A stretch of 64,000 bases of DNA, from positions 1,736,001 through 1,800,000 of the forward strand of contig CM121342.1 of the NCBI GenBank assembly GCA_051530055.1, given 5' to 3'. Positions 1-10,662 of the stretch are shown here, piece by piece. The translations under genes were made by a program, and so were the position numbers. This DNA is from Neoechinorhynchus agilis. Taxonomy: Eukaryota; Acanthocephala. The notes under the pieces are model-generated. The model was not told the DNA's origin, did no database searches, and was given only the letters and a program-made list of their open reading frames with translations. The first letter of the stretch is position 1; each line of letters opens with the position of its first letter.

Positions 1-333
1 TGTCCTTCGGCGACGGGCAACTTCCATGCACCGATTCAAATTCTTACACCGATCGTTGCCTTCAAGAAAACCGAGCTGAACCAAAGCTCCAATGCTTGAC
101 GCTTTCCGGCCACGAGCCAACCGTTCAAAGTCATTTGTCGAACACACAAAAATTGACATTCCCTGTCCATTATCAGCAGCTTTCTGCTGATCAAGTAAAA
201 GACCGAAATCTCTCTCGCGTATAATGCTCGCTTTGGTTAATACGCATTCATTTTCTCGACAATCACAATGACCAGCGGTCAGCGAATTGGCAGTATTTAT
301 ACAGTCTTCGGAAATGAACACGTCCGTCGTCAT
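1..333 (-). CDS. ect2-like: Ect2-like RhoGEF, N-terminal part, cut by window edge
   Basis: The minus strand is open from an ATG at 333-331 to the window edge, giving 111 residues with no stop. The peptide aligns almost without gaps to the N-terminus of the complete Ect2-like protein at 6798-9403, roughly 40-45% identical by eye. Shared blocks include FVCS.NDFE.LA, the conserved cysteines near residues 11-30, DF.LLL and a VARRRR end. In that family this is the BRCT0 region before the BRCT pair; the BRCT, DH and PH domains would lie outside the window. Four bases before the ATG there is a CTTTCAG acceptor followed by ACAA, the same arrangement as in the complete copy. A matching donor (GTAAAT) 42 nt upstream would make a 5'-UTR intron of about 341-382. 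I infer a paralogue rather than a pseudogene because the frame is intact and substitutions are conservative. Confidence 0.8.
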   Translation of the reverse strand, partial: MTTDVFISEDCINTANSLTAGHCDCRENECVLTKASIIRERDFGLLLDQQKAADNGQGMSIFVCSTNDFERLARGRKASSIGALVQLGFLEGNDRCKNLNRCMEVARRRRT

Positions 334-1630
334 TTGTCTGAAAGAGGAGCCAAAAATTCTTAGATTCTTTGTTATTTACCCATCGAGGTCGTACCATTAA
401 GCTTGAGCCGAAATGGGGCGATTTTTATGCACACTGTGAGTATCGTCCCACTGCCTGGCGCAAACAATTGCAGTGGGGTAATATCGAGTAAAGTAACTAT
501 CAATTCGTTCAAATCGGTAATGTTCACTGCATTCTAGGGTCTTCATCAACAATGTTGTTCCCTATTTGACTAAGATGAAATTCATGTTTAAGTGGAACAT
601 TAGTGTGTGTTCATGGCAGCATAAAAATTGAAGGAAGATTGTTCAAGTGCTTTATTCGCACTGCGAATACGAAATATCGGACGCGATAAATTCCTTCAAT
701 TTTTATGCTGCCATAAACAAGCATGAACAATTTAATCTTCAAACATGGAACATCAGTAGCGAATCTGAAGGTTTACCAAAGAACGTTAGATGTTCAATGG
801 CTTCTAAGTAAAGAAACAAGAGCACTTGAATCTCTGCGGGGATTCGGTAACTACTGAAACTGCTACAAACGCTAATGGAGTTTGATGGAACTCATAAATA
901 GCAGCAGCTTAAAGGCCTGCTATTATCTCGATGTCATGTAAGATTGACGAGCATTGTTGGACTATGCTTAAAATCTCTCTGATTTTGAGTTGAAAACAAA
1001 AATGCCCTTGTTTTTTGCGATTGGTTTTTACAAACATTTATCGATATTGTCGCGTCTCTTGTTGTTGATAGGTTATGAGCACATTCGTCAGAAGCGTTCA
1101 CTGGAGACAGTCTTCTAGAATTGCCGGAAATGTGCACCTTGTAGACATTCTGCTACGAAACGCACTTATGATGCTTCTATAAATACTGATTTTCGGTGCC
1201 GACGGTAATAAAACACTAAATCTTAGTCTTTGTGCCTTATAGAGAAATACAAGAGCGATAACCTGTCTGGAAGTTTGAAGAAGAAAAATGAACTCTTGAT
1301 AAGTTGATAGGTCTTAAAAGTGTAAGCCAATTTTTATATTGTTTTCATGATTATATCCAATTGATATTTTTAGGATTAATTTATTTAATCCGCTATTATG
1401 TCTAGCTCGAGATGCTAAGAATGCCGCAGGATTTAATGCCCATTGAACAACTTTCTATTTTGGAGGACAAGAGCGAATTGTTCGTATTCCTTAAGTTTCA
1501 TGTAGGAAAAATCGACCGAAATGTAGAACGTTTATTGAGAGGAACATGATTGCCTACATCTTTAAAGGATGTTCTTCATGCTCAGTCTGAGAAATATAAC
1601 GAAACACAAAATCTCAGTTTAATTATTCCA
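334..1630. other. Gene-free stretch upstream of the partial Ect2-like gene
   Basis: I see no convincing coding exon. It probably carries the 5' UTR and promoter of the minus-strand Ect2-like gene: a candidate 5'-UTR donor lies near 382. It also holds one foldback repeat (605-745, listed separately). A 67-codon open frame near 934-1137 has no recognisable content. Confidence 0.5.
605..745. repeat. Foldback element, family 1, with target duplication
   Basis: Two inverted arms (about 609-640 and 690-745) carry the family-1 signature: GAACAATTTAATCTTCAAA at one end and GGCAGCATAAAAATTGAAGG in both arms. It is flanked by a 12-bp near-duplication, TGGAACATTAGT (593-604) and TGGAACATCAGT (746-757), which differ at one base. 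This is consistent with insertion as a single unit. The arms match the ends of the element at 13784-14982. Confidence 0.7.
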
Positions 1631-3650
1631 ACAGAAAGATATTAGTCTAGTTTCTTAGATCATTTGGTGAATGGCTTAATAAAAACTAAACATTAAAACT
1701 ACATCCCTTCAAATGATTCAAGAATTTTGGTTATCAACACAAAGTAAAAAATCATATTAAACTTGAGAATTAGAGCCTCTTTTGTTATCGTGGAGTGGCT
1801 TGTGTAATTTGGGTGCTTATTATTACAAATCTGTAGTTTTAATTTTGTAACTTTAGATCGAGTTGAAAAAATGAAGTTTTCGTTTTCAAAGGTAAATTAG
1901 AATCGAATAAAATACAAAACGTGAAACTCAATTTAATATTGGACCTCGAAGGCTGAAGATATTATCCGTTAAACCGAATAAGTCTGTGCAAATACAAGGA
2001 ATACTCTATAACTTGTTTAACGATTGAAATTTTAGAAACATTTTTTAACAGAAAGATATTAGTCTAATTTCTTAGATCATTTGGTGAATGGCTTAATAAA
2101 AACTACATCCCTTCAAATGATTCAAGAATTTTGGTTATCAACACAAAGTAAAAAATCATATTAAACTTGAGAATTAGAGCCTCTTTTGTTATCGTGGAGT
2201 GGCTTGTGTAATTTGGGTGCTTATTATTACAAATCTGTAGTTTTAATTTTGTAACTTTAGATCGAGTTGAAAAAATGAAGTTTTCGTTTTCAAAGGTAAA
2301 TTAGAATCGAATAAAATACAAAACGTGAAACTCAATTTAATATTGGACCTCGAAGGCTGAAGATATTATCCGTTAAAGCGAATAAGTCTGTGCAAATACA
2401 AGGAATACTCTATAACTTGTTTAACGATTGAAATTTTAGAAACATTTTTTAACAGAAAGATATTAGTCTAATTTCTTAGATCATTTGGTGAATGGCTTAA
2501 TAAAAACTACATCCCTTCAAATGATTCAAGAATTTTGGTTATCAACACAAAGTAAAAAATCATATTAAACTTGAGAATTAGAGCCTCTTTTGTTATCGTG
2601 GAGTGGCTTGTGTAATTTGGGTGCTTATTATTACAAATCTGTAGTTTTAATTTTGTAACTTTAGATCGAGTTGAAAAAATGAAGTTTTCGTTTTCAAAGG
2701 TAAATTAGAATCGAATAAAATACAAAACGTGAAACTCAATTTAATATTGGACCTCGAAGGCTGAAGATATTATCCGTTAAAGCGAATAAGTCTGTGCAAA
2801 TACAAGGAATACTCTATAACTTGTTTAGCGATTGAAATTTTAGAAACATTTTTTAACAGAAAGATATTAGTCTAATTTCTTAGATCATTTGGTGAATGGC
2901 TTAATAAAAACTACATCCCTTCAAATGATTCAAGAATTTTGGTTATCAACACAAAGTAAAAAATCATATTAAACTTGAGAATTAGAGCCTCTTTTGTTAT
3001 CGTGGAGTGGCTTGTGTAATTTGGGTGCTTATTATTACAAATCTGTAGTTTTAATTTTGTAACTTTAGATCGAGTTGAAAAAATGAAGTTTTCGTTTTCA
3101 AAGGTAAATTAGAATCGAATAAAATACAAAACGTGAAACTCAATTTAATATTGGACCTCGAAGGCTGAAGATATTATCCGTTAAAGCGAATAAGTCTGTG
3201 CAAATACAAGGAATACTCTATAACTTGTTTAGCGATTGAAATTTTAGAAACATTTTTAACAGAAAGATATTAGTCTAATTTCTTAGATCATTTGGTGAAT
3301 GGCTTAATAAAAACTACATCCCTTCAAATGATTCAAGAATTTTGGTTATCAACACAAAGTAAAAAATCATATTAAACTTGAGAATTAGAGCCTCTTTTGT
3401 TATCGTGGAGTGGCTTGTGTAATTTGGGTGCTTATTATTACAAATCTGTAGTTTTAATTTTGTAACTTTAGATCGAGTTGAAAAAATAAAGTTTTCGTTT
3501 TCAAAGGTAAATTAGAATCGAATAAAATACAAAACGTGAAACTCAATTTAATATTGGACCTCGAAGGCTGAAGATATTATCCGTTAAAGCGAATAAGTCT
3601 GTGCAAATACAAGGAATACTCTATAACTTGTTTAACGATTGAAATTCTAG
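1631..3650. repeat. Tandem array of five 404-bp units
   Basis: Units begin with ACAGAAAGATATTAGTCTA at 1631, 2048, 2452, 2856 and 3259, giving lengths 417, 404, 404, 403 and about 392. The first unit has a 13-bp extra segment (a repeat of ACTAAACATTAAA type) and a G where later units have an A in the opening motif. A decayed sixth start is visible near 3690-3715. Units are almost identical and have no long open frame. This is a short satellite or large minisatellite kept uniform by recent amplification or gene conversion. Confidence 0.95.
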
Positions 3651-6600
3651 ATAAATTCTATAAATTCAAAATCCGGTTTATTCTTTTTCAACAAAAAGAT
3701 AGTCTAGTTTCTAAAAATTAACGTTTCTTAATCTTTAGATTATTCGTTGTTTTCCTTTAGACTTTGGAAATTACTACGATTTATGTCTCCGCAATAAGTT
3801 TGTACATTTAAATTGACCGTTTGTTTTAGCAACAATTTTCGGAATGTTGAAAACTTTTATAATTTGTGACCATCTTTGGTCGTTTGTTGTGATAGAATGT
3901 ACGACTCGAATTCGTCTCGGGATCACTAATGTAAATTAAGAATATAATTGCTTTTTCCTAAAAACTTTATTTTCCACGTTGTTTTCGTAGGTATTTGGAT
4001 ATCCGTGCACAGAGATACCAGCCAAACTATTTCTAGAAAATGCGTTCTTAGACGATAATGAATTAATGAGAAGCATACGATGAACTTCAACAAAAAAGTC
4101 AGAAAAGACTTTACGCGTACATTCTTCAATCATCACATAGACTACAAGTCACTTGAATGAAGGCCTTTACTCATAGTTGTAATTGGAATCCTTCAAAACA
4201 GCAAATGCATCAGAAATTGAATTTTTAGCATAAAAAATGATTGAAATACATAATCATCTATCAGCCATGTGAGACTTTGAACGCGCTTTCACAGCATCGG
4301 CATAATGGAAGCTCAACCACAGCTGTGTCGTTTCTAGAGTTGTCAAAGTTGTGTTAATATGTGAACCGTCCGTGAATCTCTTGTAATCGATTCTGCTCCG
4401 CGAATGCATCGCAGGAGACTATCCGCTCACTACTAGTTTCAACCTTCAGAAACAATATATTTGTCCACGGGTAAGTTAAGAATTTTCTTTATTACTTGAA
4501 GATTGAATTGTTCATGTTTTTTTATATGGCGGAAAATTTTGAAGGATGTTGTGAATCTGATTGGTTACGACAAGACACAGCTAAAGTATTGAAAAATAAT
4601 CGAAAAACTACATGACTATTTCAATAATTTAGCAATTTTGACAAAGGCAAATTTAATAAATTACTTCAATTTTTGCGCCGTATAAAAATTGCTTTATTCT
4701 CGTTTGCATCGTTAATCTCACCTTAATACGATTTTATTCATAGTTTCGTTACGATATTCTTGTTTCCTGCCAATTGAAAGGGTTTTGCTGTTAAAACTAT
4801 TGATCATTCATCGTGTAAAAATATATTTTCTTTCAAGAAATGAAATTATCGCTCTTTTTATGGAAATAAGCACAGTTTTTGGTGGAAAAAATTTCTAGCG
4901 CACTTGTCTGCAAATTATTTGATTCCTGTTGTATATAATTTCAAAATAATGAATTAAATAAGCCTAAACACCAAACGCACTATTTTTAATATCAAACGAG
5001 TGCGACGAGTAATTTTCGTGAAATAACTCAAACGCAATTTAATGATCGACTGTTAAAAATTTCTAATTTGTCGCCGACTTTGCGACTAAAAGCTATTATC
5101 TGCCAATTCCATACGATGCATAAATTGGGTTATCGCGCAAATTCTCAGAACCTATCGTTTAAAATGGTGTAACGCTTTACCGATGGCATAAAAGATCGTA
5201 ACCTATTATTACTGGAAGATTGTATATAAACAACGAAGATTCAATAGTACGGTCATGCATACATAAACCCATTGGAGAAACTGTTCCTGCAAAGTTCCAA
5301 AGCCGCCTTGTTGGTGCTTCAATTAAGCGAATAATAAGATGACTTAGTGGTGCATCAAGGGACGTTTCCTGTGCTTTCGTCAGTCTTTAGAAATTTTAAT
5401 TAGAATGAAGACTAAGAAAAAAACGAACATCTTTAATGGTTCCTTCTTATTGTTTTCAGGTTTTTGAGAGAAGCATTTACTTTTGTGTCGATCCATCATT
5501 GAGGGTATAGGAATCGTAATCCTGATTTAATTTTCATACTACTTATGGCGAAAGATGCAGCCTAAAAACTGGAATTTTTAATTTTTCGAGGATAAAATAT
5601 CTCCTTCCAACATTGAATCATCGTGTCACGCCACAGTGTTGTTAAATGTTCAAAACGGCCATTTTGAGTAATCGGATTAACGAATACGTGAGTATGCAAT
5701 GGTCAATTTCTACCTTTTCCCTTTTTTGTCTTATAGGAAGAACGACCTTTGAAAAGAAAAACCAGACTTAAATATAATCAACATTATCAGAATTTCCTTA
5801 CTTTAACTTATTAAAGTGATTACGATTTACATGAAATTAAACTAATCTGATCTATTATAGATCCATTCTTTTTATTTCAAAAGGGTTTTCTTTGACCTTT
5901 AATGGTCGATTTCACATTAAAAAATTTTGAATTTGTTTGTTAATTTGATCCATTTTCTAAGTATATATTTGAAGTTACTCAAATGCCCTTTTCACGGCTG
6001 ATTTTGGAGCTTAGCCCACTAATTCATTAGTCAATCTCCTGATCACTGATGGTTCCGCGATCCAGAGGGATGTACACACACTCTAATGGTTCGTGGGTAT
6101 TGAGCGCAGATCAGGGCTTTGTTGGCCAATAAATTTGTGGAATGGGCTGAGGCACGAAATCCGTTATTTTGGTTCTCAGACATGTATCTTTGGCGTCGAT
6201 AAAGACGTTCAATGAACATAACTATGTCTCATTTCGATATCATACCGAGAATCTGTTACATAAAGAACCTTCATTAGTCAACCTTACGCCGCGCATTCCT
6301 TCATGGACTCAATTCGTCTTAGGTATCTAACGCAATTTCCATTATCTACAGAGGTTTCTCATGATAAAACACCTCCCCCCCGCCACTCACCAACTCAAAA
6401 AAAATATTGTTGCGCTTCATCTAGAATATAGTCAACAATTTTTTGGATAAGATAAAATAAGTACAATAGACGCAATGTTCGTGATATAGAACCGATTTAT
6501 TTAACGCGATTTCGTACGTCCCCTCGTTTACTTCATATTATCTTTAGTCGTTTGGAGATTTAGTATGTCATTGATTTTTATGAGGCAACGAAATTCCCCT

Positions 6601-6797
6601 CCATGGAACTTTCGGAAGACGAAAATTAAAACAAATGCAGTTTTAAATTTAACGCAAAAACCCACAGAAATAAAACAAAGCTCAGTTAATTTGTTTATTT
6701 TAAAAATCAAAATAATTCAATTTGGAAGGAAACCACTTGAATTGATAAACTTAGCTACTTAAAATTCAAGTGCTTTTAATTGTTCCCTTTCAGACAA
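3651..6797. other. Gene-free stretch upstream of complete Ect2-like gene
   Basis: No protein gene is supported. A GC-richer block at about 4260-4470 ends in a strong donor (CACGG then GTAAGT at 4471). It could be the first, non-coding exon spliced to the acceptor at 6793 just before the Ect2-like ATG. The candidate intron holds a foldback element at 4494-4691. The rest is AT-rich sequence without recognised features. Confidence 0.4.
4494..4691. repeat. Foldback element, family 1
   Basis: The left end reads CTTGAAGATTGAATTGTTC followed by a GGCGGAAAATTTTGAAGGA arm. The right end carries TTACTTCAATTTTTGCGCC, the inverted counterpart. A 7-bp direct repeat CTTTATT borders it (4487-4493 and 4692-4698). 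It is more decayed than the copies at 11903 and 25780. Confidence 0.55.
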
Positions 6798-9403
6798 ATG
6801 AAGATGAACGTATACGTCTCTGAGAAGTGCATGGAAACTATGGACTCGAGACCAGCAGGTTCTTGCTGCTGCCAAGAAGATCGGTGTATTTTGCAAGAGG
6901 TGAACTCTATCCGCGACAGCGACTTTAATCTGCTTCTTGAGGAATCTGAGGAAGCGACCGAAGACAACCGAGTATCTGCATTTGTTTGCTCAGCCAATGA
7001 CTTTGAGAAACTTGCAAAGCGAAGATCATCAATGAATGTTGGAGTTTTAATTCCCGTGGACCTTCTCGGTGAAGACGGTTGTGAAACTTTACATCGATGC
7101 ATAGATGTGGCGCGTCGAAGGCGGTCATTCTTAGCATTGTGGAATCTGACTCTTGTAGACAAGAGGATTTGTGTGTCACTTTCTCAGGAGAGAAAGTTGC
7201 CTCGCGTCAATAAACAGATCCGTTGGATGGGTGGATTCGTTGAACGTTCAATGAACGACAGTGTAACTCACCTCGTTTGTGATAGCAGTTCGTCGGAAGC
7301 TTATAAAGCTGCGGTGGCTCGTGGATTTCGTTGTATCCTTACACTTAGTTGGCTAATGAAATGCTGGACATTGAATGATGCCACTATCGACGACCAATTT
7401 ATTTTTAAAATGTTCAGCGGCTTAAGCATTTGCCTGAGAGGATTCTCGAGCAATGATCTCGATATGTTAGAGCGCGAGATTGTAGACAAGGGCGGAAAAG
7501 TCTCGCGAAATTCTTCAAGGTGTACTCATATCGTTTTAAGGGGCACAATCAAAACCCCCAAAACGAGCCCGGAACATATCTTTGCAGTATCGGATTCTTG
7601 GCTACAGGATTCACTGAACTCAAATTTGAAAGTCGATGAGGAGTTGTATTATTTAAACGAGAGTACTTTGAATACATCATGTTGTTCCAATTCAGGAGCG
7701 AAGTCTCGGTCGAATTCTGACACACCACGGAAGCGAGGATTCCTCTCCGCTTTGAACACAGTACTTTCTCCTAGATCATCCCTAGCTAACCAATCAGACG
7801 CTAAACGACGCCGAAGCTCCCGAAAATCCATCACAGCGACAAACGCGTTGATCCAAAAGAAGACAGCAGTTATTGGCACAATTTCGGTGGAATTGTTTAC
7901 TTCCTTAATCCACAGAAGTTGTGTATTAAGCGCATGTACCGAATCCAAGAACTTTATAACACAGAATGTAACTATATTGACATCTTGGAAATTATAATAA
8001 AGCTCCAAAGACAATTAAGCGAGCACCCGATCTTGTCAAGTTCCGAAGTCAACAAGATGTTCGGAAAGGTGGAGCCGATTAGAAGTGTCCATAGCGGAAT
8101 CCGAACCCGACTAAGAGAGATCATGGCGGGGCGTCAACCAGATGCAAAGATTGGCGAGATTTTCTTGAATCTAGAAGAAGACCTTACTAAGGCTTACACG
8201 CCGTACGTGAATTTCTTAGAGGAAATTCGTGACAGGATCGTAGATCTCAGACACCGGAATCAAAAATTTGCGGAATTTGTAAGAGTGATTGAGTCAGACT
8301 GTTGTCCTTCAAGACAAGGATTTACTGATCTCCTTGTCAAACCGGTTCAACGACTTGCATCTATCATAGTATTATTAGATGCTCTACTAGATGTTACACC
8401 AATCGATCACGAGGATCATCAGGCACTCACAGATGCAGTAAAGGCCATTAGAAAAGTTGCAGCTTCAATCAATAGGAGTAAAGAGGTCGTAGAGGAGGGC
8501 CGACTGTTACTTTCACTCGTCAATGACATACAAGGATGCCCACCCAATTTATGCTCACGTCATCGTCGACTTCTATTTGAACTAACAGTTCGAGAAATAT
8601 CCGATGTTATTGCGAGCAGAGACCATACACTAAATATTTTTGTTTTCAGCGATTGCTTGGAGATCGCGAAAATGAAACGGCATGCAATGAGTCGACTTAG
8701 TTCATTCCGTGGTTCCATCCTCAACGGTAATGGTAGGCAAAAGCAGCTTTATAAGCACGCTCTGTTGTTAAATATGACAATGATCACTAATATCCATTTG
8801 TTTGATCCGAACATAGTGCAAGACCACGACACTCCGATAATTACAATCCCTGCAATTTCTGTCACTTTTCGTGATGAAGCCGAAATGGTTGATGTAGCTG
8901 CAGCGGATGCACCTTCGGTGGCGAGGGACGCGGAGATTGAAGGTTTTGATGGTAAAAACAAGACGTTCGTATTCCAGATCAATCATGCCCGTAGTTATAT
9001 TACTCAGAGACTTAGCTATTATGCCCAAGGTAAAGAAGGCATGACAAAAGTGAGCCGGGAAATCGTGGAAATGATCGTTCAGAGAGTCGTCGAAATGAAG
9101 TGCCTTAAAGATAGAAAGGTTATCGATGAACTTACTCAACCACTCGGACAGATTCCGATATTTTGTAAGAAAAATTGGAGAAAGTCTATAACGAGGCGAC
9201 TCAGCCGCGTCTTCTCGAATAGCACGATTGAGAGACCGAAGCTCAAAGAAAGTATGGACGATGAGAAGATCAGCACGGCATCAGCCGATTATTCCGAACT
9301 TACTTCTGGTATATTCACTCTCATGTCAACGACGAGAAGGTCCTCCATATCGGCCGATCGAAATTATAGACGTAAAATAAGGTTTGTGACTGCTAGCAAA
9401 TGA
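6798..9403 (+). CDS. ect2: Ect2-like Rho guanine nucleotide exchange factor (complete)
   Basis: Model: exons 6798-7886 and 7916-9403, a 29-nt GT-AG intron that restores frame; 858 residues, close to vertebrate ECT2. Order: BRCT0-like region (about 55-120, FVCSANDFEKLA), BRCT1 (about 125-205, with IRWMGGFVE and the Trp of LSWLMKCW), BRCT2 (about 207-290, with DKGGKVS), a basic serine-rich linker with PRKRG and KRRRSSRKS, then a DH domain from the codons after the intron (YRIQELYNTE.NY, conserved LLVKPVQRL) and a PH domain with FSDCLEIA. In animals Ect2 is activated at the central spindle and loads GTP on RhoA to drive cytokinesis. The BRCTs mediate autoinhibition and partner binding; the basic linker could be a nuclear signal. 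An upstream in-frame TTG reading is ruled out by the CTTTCAG acceptor at 6793, so I chose the ATG at 6798. A partial divergent paralogue lies at 1-333. Confidence 0.93.
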
Positions 9404-9757
9404 TGATTGGTTCGCCGAGCTCGAGTTTGAGAATATGCTACATTCTTCGTAAATATGTAGATTCCTGAATTCACTGAGTATATATGTATGCTGCTTTCAT
9501 GTGCGTGAGTGAGCACTCATTGGTTAGTTAAAAATAATTGAAAGCTGCTGATATTTTCGATTAAATACAAAGACGATGAAAGGAAGATTTCAAATGAGGA
9601 TTTTTACACTATTTTGATTTTATATAAGAGAATATTGATGAATTTTCGTTTAGCGAAACTTAAAAACAAGTGGATAATCGTCTTGTAATCGGAAATTTTT
9701 AAATCGCATTTTACTTTGATGGTAAATATATACGTTCAGGGACCCTTATCGAAGTTC

Positions 9758-10006
9758 GGGCCCAGTGGCCTAGGTGTGCGCGTTCGGAATGCGCTATGTA
9801 TGTCGCTGGGTTCCACGGGGTTGCGAGGCTGCGGTAAGGGTGGGGTCAGGTTTTGAGATCGCCCATTGGCCCCATAAGAGGGTTGGCCCTGTCCTTTCGA
9901 GTGCGGCTGAGCGCTTCCGAAGTGCGTGAATTAGCCGAGAGGCTCCCAAAAGATATGCAGTGACGCCATGAATGTATGCGATTTAAGATAAATAAAGATA
10001 AATAAA
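9758..10006 (+). mobile_element. tRNA-derived SINE with 11-bp target duplication
   Basis: A GC-rich insert lies between perfect 11-bp direct repeats TATCGAAGTTC (9747-9757 and 10007-10017). Its head contains an A-box-like CAGTGGCCTAGGTG; a degenerate B-box-like GGTTCCACGGG follows about 35 bases later. The tail is a short simple repeat, GATAAATAAA type, ending at 10006. These are the parts of a tRNA-derived SINE mobilised by a LINE-type machinery. The clean duplication suggests a young insertion. It has no coding capacity. Confidence 0.85.
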
Positions 10007-10410
10007 TATCGAAGTTCATTCGGTTTAAATTTCGAAGCTAGTGTCAAATTCCCGAGTTTAACGCATTTTAATTTCTTTTTATTTCTGTGTTATGGATCAA
10101 AGGGGCCGAAGTTCAAGTCAAATAAAACTCAGAACGAGTAGTTTTCCATGAAAGGTCTTTACATAGCTCAAAGGTGGATTCCCCTATTTGGGGAAACAAC
10201 TTCTGCTTGATGCAACATTCCATTTTGTCAATGAAATACTTTATTGTCACAAAAGAAAAAGTCAATTGTTTTCGCGATCGCTTGAAATTGGCGAAAATGT
10301 AGTAGTAAAGAAAAAACCTTGCCGCGCTTATAAGGTACAACCAATACCTGAAAAGGTAACAAAGTCGATAAGATCGAATTCTTCGTGTGTTTTTATGTAG
10401 CGGATCGTGA

Positions 10411-10500
10411 AAACTTAAAAACAACCTTGATGCAGGCGGACGATTGTGCCGAAAAATCGGATTCAATAAGTTACTCCAAATTTTCCGCCATATAAAAACA
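10411..10500. repeat. Half of a family-1 foldback element
   Basis: One arm is recognisable: AACAACCTTGATG, ATTGTGCCGAAA.ATCGGATT and CCAAATTTTCCGCCATATAA, in the order seen in the right arms of other copies. A matching left arm is not evident. Confidence 0.5.
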
Positions 10501-10662
10501 TAAATATCATCGATTTACCGTTAGTTCGGCCGAAATTAGCAGCAAGATTTGTGATGAATAAGCCCGTTAATATCATAATTGAAATGATGAATTGGGCTAG
10601 AAGCTAACCTTTGTTAAGTGCAGCACACATAATTGACGAGAGAAACTATTATTAATGAACTG

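Larger units (their letters stand above)
9404..10662. other. Intergenic stretch between convergent Ect2-like and CD36-like genes
   Basis: It holds the SINE at 9758-10006 and half a family-1 foldback arm near 10411-10500. The two flanking genes converge here, so both 3' UTRs should lie in it. No further exon is supported. Confidence 0.5.

Noticed and set aside
1631-3650. CRISPR or other prokaryotic-style array
   Set aside because: Units are 404 bp with no spacer pattern, in an intron-bearing animal genome.
6565-6762. 65-codon ORF upstream of Ect2 as an extra coding exon
   Set aside because: It is not protein-like, and the acceptor at 6793 with an ATG at 6798 explains the start; the paralogue also begins at the same residue.
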